A DNA stretch of 6,587 nt from Betaproteobacteria bacterium (GTDB taxonomy: Bacteria; Pseudomonadota; Gammaproteobacteria; Burkholderiales; Burkholderiaceae): positions 1-6,587 of the forward strand of contig JAGWXN010000186.1 in the NCBI GenBank assembly GCA_018969885.1. Direction: 5' to 3'. Positions within the stretch are counted from its first letter, which is position 1. Each line of letters begins with the position of its first letter. Below, piece by piece: positions 1 to 6,587 of the stretch. Made by a program: the position numbers and the translations under genes. The notes under the pieces were generated by a model that saw only the letters and a list, made by a program, of their open reading frames with translations, searched no databases and was not told where the DNA came from.

Positions 1-111
<111 letters not shown>

Positions 112-150
112 TTCGCCCCGGCATCCCGAACACGATCAACCTCTTAGCTG

Positions 151-157
151 AAGGGAG
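151..157 (+). promoter_or_regulatory. Ribosome binding site of atpF (fixes the GTG start)
   Basis: AAGGGAG lies six bases before the GTG at 164. Together with the family-typical N-terminus MNINATL, this supports GTG as the true start. There is no ATG nearby in that frame that would leave the membrane anchor intact. Confidence 0.8.
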
Positions 158-163
158 CCCGTC

Positions 164-637
164 GTGAACATCAACGCGACGCTCATTGTTCAGATCGTGG
201 TCTTTCTGGGCTTGTGGTGGTTCACCGCGCGCTATGTCTGGCCGCCGATCACCAAGGCGCTCGACGAGCGCAGCCAGAAGATCGCCGACGGACTGGCCGC
301 GGCCGACAAGGCGCGAACCGAACTGGCTGCCGCTGAACGGCGAGTCGAGCAGGAACTGCAGCAAGCCCGGTCGGGCGCGGCTGAAGTCCGTGCCGGCGCC
401 GAGAAGCAGGCGGCTGCGCTGATCGAAAAGGCGCGCGAGGAAGCCTCCGCCATCGTTTCCGCTGCCCGCAAGGCGGCTGAAGACGAGGCTGTGCTTGCCG
501 CGCAGAAGGCTCGCGATCAGCTTCGCGACCAGGTCGCTCAACTCGCGGTTGCCGGTGCCGAGCGCATCCTGCGGCGTGAAATCGATGCGGCCCGTCACGC
601 TGAACTGCTCGCCAACCTGAAGAACGAGCTGCGCTAA
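164..637 (+). CDS. atpF: ATP synthase Fo subunit b
   Basis: Subunit b forms the peripheral stalk that holds the alpha-beta hexamer still against the turning rotor. The 157-residue length matches the usual 156 or so. Residues of about 5-26 (LIVQIVVFLGLWWFTARYVW) are the single membrane anchor. The rest is a long, highly charged Ala/Glu/Lys/Arg-rich helix expected to form the right-handed coiled-coil dimer, including the conserved ALDERSQKIADGL segment right after the membrane. The C-terminal part (AGAERILRREID, then LLANLKNEL) is the region that contacts delta. Translation starts at GTG, the only non-ATG start among the complete genes here. It sits 52 bases after atpE and 22 bases before atpH, so co-transcription is expected. 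Confidence 0.97.
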   Translation: MNINATLIVQIVVFLGLWWFTARYVWPPITKALDERSQKIADGLAAADKARTELAAAERRVEQELQQARSGAAEVRAGAEKQAAALIEKAREEASAIVSAARKAAEDEAVLAAQKARDQLRDQVAQLAVAGAERILRREIDAARHAELLANLKNELR

Positions 638-659
638 GCGCGGCAAGGGAATCGCGTCC

Positions 660-1193
660 ATGGCGGAAATGATCACCATCGCCCGGCCGTATGCCGAGGC
701 TGCTTTCAAGTTTGCGCGTGACGCGCAGGCACTGCCTGCGTGGTCCGAGGCGCTCGGTCGGTTGGCTGAAGTGGCCAGCACCGAGGCGGCGCATGACCTG
801 ATCGGCCACCCCGGCATACCGGCAGCCAAAGTTGCGGCCATCGTCTCCGAGACGGCGGGCGGGCTTGACGCTGCCCAAACCAACTTCGTACGGCTCCTTG
901 CCGACAACGAGCGGTTGGCTGCGCTTGCCGAGATCGCCGGTCTGTTTGAAGGACTGCGCAACGAGCACGAGGGGGTGCTCGAGGCGGCGATTTCATCGGC
1001 GTTTCCCATCGACGCCGCCCAGGTTGATTCCATCGTGGCCACGCTCGCACAGCGCTACGGTCGCCGCATCAAGGCGAGCGTCAGCGTTGATCCGGAACTG
1101 ATCGGCGGGGTGTCAGTTCGGATCGGCGACGAGGTCATCGACGCATCGGTGCGCGGCAAACTCGCCCAGATGGCGAGTGCGCTCACAGCTTGA
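660..1193 (+). CDS. atpH: ATP synthase F1 subunit delta
   Basis: Delta (OSCP-like) caps the alpha-beta hexamer and joins it to the b dimer. Its 177 residues match the family length. The N-terminal helical domain opens with the hallmark TIARPYAEAAFKFA. The C-terminal domain carries the signature VDPELIGGVSVRIGDEVIDASV, from about residue 143, which is the most conserved block of the family. AAGGGA at 645-650 lies nine bases before the ATG at 660. A second in-frame ATG at 669 would remove only three residues, but its spacing is poorer and homologues usually begin MAE plus a few residues before the TIARPYA block. The gene stops 17 bases before atpA. Confidence 0.97.
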   Translation: MAEMITIARPYAEAAFKFARDAQALPAWSEALGRLAEVASTEAAHDLIGHPGIPAAKVAAIVSETAGGLDAAQTNFVRLLADNERLAALAEIAGLFEGLRNEHEGVLEAAISSAFPIDAAQVDSIVATLAQRYGRRIKASVSVDPELIGGVSVRIGDEVIDASVRGKLAQMASALTA

Positions 1194-1210
1194 AGAATTA
1201 GGGGAAGTCC

Positions 1211-2752
<1,542 letters not shown>

Positions 2753-2814
2753 TCGCCGGTTAGCGTGTCGCCCATGTCCTATCGAGTGCGCGACGCGCTG
2801 CCAGCCAGCTTCAC

Positions 2815-2820
2815 AGGGGA
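2815..2820 (+). promoter_or_regulatory. Ribosome binding site of atpG (decides between two ATGs)
   Basis: AGGGGA is followed at once by an ATG at 2821 and, seven bases on, by the ATG at 2828. The first is in a different frame and too close to the site to be used well. The second opens the gamma reading frame ([15 protein letters not shown]), so 2828 is the start. Confidence 0.75.
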
Positions 2821-2827
2821 ATGATCG

Positions 2828-5154
<2,327 letters not shown>

Positions 5155-5175
5155 CCCTGCCAAGGACAGCGGCCC

Positions 5176-5598
5176 ATGGCCAACACCATTCAGGTTGACG
5201 TCGTCAGCGCCGAGGCCTCGATCTTCGAGGGCCAGGCCGAGTTCGTGGCGCTGCCGGGTGAGTCGGGTGAGCTGGGCATTTATCCCCAGCACACCCCGCT
5301 CATCACCCGCATCCGACCGGGTGCGGTGCGGATCAAGATCGCAGGGCAGGCGGACGAGGAGTTTGTGTTCGTGGCAGGGGGCATCCTCGAGGTGCAACCC
5401 AACCGCGTGACCGTGCTCGCCGACACCGCCATCCGCGGCCAGGATCTCGACGAGGCCAAGGCTGAAGCGGCCAAGAAAGCCGCCGAAGAGGCGCTTGCCA
5501 ACCGCTCGGGTGAAATCGACTACGCCAAGGCGCAGGCCGAACTCGCCACCGCGGTGGCCGAGCTGGCTGCGCTGCGGAAGTTCCGCAACAAGCGATAG
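5176..5598 (+). CDS. atpC: ATP synthase F1 subunit epsilon
   Basis: Epsilon couples gamma to the c ring and can inhibit ATP hydrolysis when its C-terminal helices extend. At 140 residues it matches the two-domain form. The N-terminal beta sandwich has [25 protein letters not shown] (31-42) and [21 protein letters not shown]. The C-terminal helical hairpin starts around [17 protein letters not shown], so the regulatory domain is present and not trimmed. ATG at 5176 is preceded by AAGGACA at 5162-5168, a fair but weaker site than those of atpA or atpD. This is the last gene of the canonical atp operon, and the next gene lies 163 bases downstream. Confidence 0.98.
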   Translation: MANTIQVDVVSAEASIFEGQAEFVALPGESGELGIYPQHTPLITRIRPGAVRIKIAGQADEEFVFVAGGILEVQPNRVTVLADTAIRGQDLDEAKAEAAKKAAEEALANRSGEIDYAKAQAELATAVAELAALRKFRNKR

Positions 5599-5604
5599 CG
5601 GAAG

Positions 5605-5624
5605 GCCGCAGAACACCCTGCGGC
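5605..5624 (+). terminator. Hairpin just after atpC, possible transcript end
   Basis: A perfect 7-bp stem (GCCGCAG at 5605-5611, CTGCGGC at 5618-5624) encloses the six-base loop AACACC. It starts six bases after the atpC stop codon. No T-run follows, so it is not a textbook intrinsic terminator. It could instead protect the 3' end of the atp mRNA or act with Rho. The structure is seen in the sequence and the role is inferred. Confidence 0.45.
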
Positions 5625-5628
5625 AAAG

Positions 5629-5648
5629 CGGGGCCCCGTCTGTCGGGG
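5629..5648 (+). other. GC-rich palindrome and alternative hairpin
   Basis: CGGGGCCCCG at 5629-5638 is a perfect 10-base palindrome. Its right half CCCCG (5634-5638) can instead pair with CGGGG at 5644-5648 across the loop TCTGT. The two pairings exclude each other. No T-run follows. This could be part of a compound 3'-end structure, and no function is shown. Confidence 0.35.
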
Positions 5649-5657
5649 TGACCCGTT

Positions 5658-5681
5658 GAGGTGCTGACCTGGGTCAGCCTC
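5658..5681 (+). terminator. Bulged hairpin, candidate atp operon terminator
   Basis: GCTGAC (5663-5668) pairs with GTCAGC (5673-5678) around the loop CTGG. The stem can extend by GAG (5658-5660) with CTC (5679-5681), leaving a two-base bulge at 5661-5662. That gives about nine pairs, the strongest hairpin of the gap. It lacks a downstream T-run, so intrinsic termination is uncertain. Confidence 0.4.
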
Positions 5682-5708
5682 GCCCGGTCCCGACTTGATT
5701 GGGATAAG

Positions 5709-5729
5709 GGGGTTGCCCGCGCAAGCCCC
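5709..5729 (+). promoter_or_regulatory. Hairpin in the leader of the epimerase gene
   Basis: GGGGTTGC (5709-5716) pairs with GCAA (5721-5724) and CCCC (5726-5729), with one bulged G at 5725 and the loop CCGC. It ends 32 bases before the ATG at 5762. It may belong to the 3' structure of the atp transcript or sit in the 5' leader of the next gene. The sequence alone does not decide. Confidence 0.3.
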
Positions 5730-5750
5730 GCAGTATCGGTTCGACCTCAC

Positions 5751-5755
5751 AAGGA
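5751..5755 (+). promoter_or_regulatory. Ribosome binding site of the epimerase gene
   Basis: AAGGA lies six bases before the ATG at 5762. It supports that ATG as the start even though the conserved domain begins only about 50 codons later. An in-frame GTG at 5885, nearer the domain, has no comparable site in front of it. Confidence 0.65.
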
Positions 5756-5761
5756 CGACCG

Positions 5762-6587
5762 ATGGCTGACGCGCTTACTCCTGCCGCACCGGGCTCGCAT
5801 CGGGCCCCCCCTGTTCCCGATCCGACCAGCGCCACGTTGACGCTCGCCCGCGCCGACGCGGGCGAACCGAGTCGGCACACGGGCGTGGCAACCGATACCC
5901 AGCCCGCGCTCGTCGCCTGCCTGGGCACTCGACCGGAAATCATCAAAATGGCGCCCGTCTGCCGTGCGCTCCGCGCGGCAGGGCTGCCGCTACGGGTGCT
6001 GCACACCGGTCAGCACCGGGAACTGGCCGCGTCAATGTACACGGCGCTTGATCTCATTCCGGATCACGCGCTGCCCCTGGTTCGAGAAAACGACAGCATC
6101 GCCGCGCTCGCCGCCGGGCTGATTCAAGCCATTGACCCCGTGCTCACGCACTGGCGACCCGCCGCACTGCTGGTCCATGGCGACACCAGCAGTGCCGCCA
6201 TGGCGGCACTCGCCGGCTTCTGGCGAGGTATCCCGGTGGCGCATGTCGAGGCGGGCCTGCGTTCGCATCAGGCCCGAGATCCATTTCCGGAAGAGATGAA
6301 CCGTGCGCTCATCGCGCGCGTTGCCAACTGGCATTTCGCGCCCACCCCGGCCGCAGTGGCCAACCTGCGTGCGGAAGGCATCGCGGGGCGGGGCGTCTTT
6401 CAGGTCGGCAACACGATCGTCGACGCTACCCTCCAGGCACTCGAGCGACTCGGCGCGGTGAACCCGTTGGCCGCGGCGCGGCCCGGCGCGAGGCTCATCG
6501 TGGTCACGGCGCACCGGCGAGAGAACTGGGGGGCGCCGATCCAGGGCTTCATCCGGGCGCTCGGCGCCGTGCTATCGGCCCACGCCG
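5762..6587 (+). CDS. wecB: UDP-GlcNAc 2-epimerase (non-hydrolysing), 3' truncated by window
   Basis: The product is predicted to interconvert UDP-GlcNAc and UDP-ManNAc in the cytoplasm, feeding enterobacterial-common-antigen-like, capsule or other surface polysaccharides. The frame is open for 275 codons and runs off the window, leaving about a quarter to a third of the family length unseen. Motifs in order are GTRPEIIKMAP (55-65), TGQHRE, VHGDTSS (Asp141), HVEAGLRS (Glu163), PFPEEMNR (Glu177), QVGNTIVDA and TAHRRENWG (His251). GTRPE with HRREN marks the non-hydrolysing class and not NeuC-type hydrolases. The N-terminus is odd. Homologues start about seven residues before GTRPE, whereas here some 47 additional residues rich in Ala, Pro and Thr come first, with no clear signal peptide or membrane helix. 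CGA arginine codons appear seven times, more freely than in the atp genes. The gene symbol is by family; the exact pathway is unknown. Confidence 0.9.
   Translation, partial: MADALTPAAPGSHRAPPVPDPTSATLTLARADAGEPSRHTGVATDTQPALVACLGTRPEIIKMAPVCRALRAAGLPLRVLHTGQHRELAASMYTALDLIPDHALPLVRENDSIAALAAGLIQAIDPVLTHWRPAALLVHGDTSSAAMAALAGFWRGIPVAHVEAGLRSHQARDPFPEEMNRALIARVANWHFAPTPAAVANLRAEGIAGRGVFQVGNTIVDATLQALERLGAVNPLAAARPGARLIVVTAHRRENWGAPIQGFIRALGAVLSAHA

Noticed and set aside
5713..5739. Possible sigma-70 promoter (TTGCCC and TATCGG) before the epimerase gene
   Set aside because: The spacing is only 15 bases, both boxes match poorly, and the first box lies inside a hairpin stem. Too weak to annotate.
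6032..6514. Reverse-strand open frame opposite the epimerase gene
   Set aside because: The + strand here carries the ordered epimerase motifs HGDT, HVEAGL, PEEMNR and HRREN. The reverse product has no recognisable domain.

Overview
The window is a stretch of GC-rich bacterial chromosome carrying most of an F1Fo ATP synthase (atp) operon, followed by the start of a nucleotide-sugar gene. All genes are on the + strand. The gene order c-b-delta-alpha-gamma-beta-epsilon is the classical proteobacterial one. Residue patterns in subunits c, alpha, gamma and beta resemble what I remember of Betaproteobacteria, most likely Burkholderiales: the c-subunit ending in AFANPFK, alpha beginning [14 protein letters not shown], gamma ending in GGAAAV, and beta with [20 protein letters not shown]. 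This placement is from memory of family sequences, not from a search.

Layout: 1-111 is the 3' end of atpE (subunit c). Then come atpF (164-637, GTG start), atpH (660-1193), atpA (1211-2752), atpG (2828-3697), atpD (3754-5154) and atpC (5176-5598). Spacers inside the operon are only 17-75 bases, and a purine-rich ribosome binding site precedes each complete gene. No promoter is visible inside the operon, and transcription presumably starts upstream of the window. From 5599 to 5761 there is a 163-base gap with several GC-rich hairpins and no T-run. It probably holds the 3' end of the atp transcript. From 5762 to the window edge there is an open reading frame cut off at its 3' end. It encodes a non-hydrolysing UDP-N-acetylglucosamine 2-epimerase (WecB-type), with an unusual N-terminal extension of roughly 45 residues.

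Functionally, the c ring and the b stalk (Fo), with delta, alpha, gamma, beta and epsilon (F1), make the rotary ATP synthase. The catalytic P-loop, Walker B and arginine-finger residues and the c-subunit carboxylate are all present, and every complete subunit has the normal family length, so the enzyme looks fully functional and proton-driven. The epimerase belongs to a different pathway (UDP-ManNAc for surface polysaccharide) and may begin a new transcription unit.

I see no mobile element, CRISPR array, RNA gene or clearly novel system. The points worth a second look are the hairpin-rich junction after atpC and the extended epimerase.
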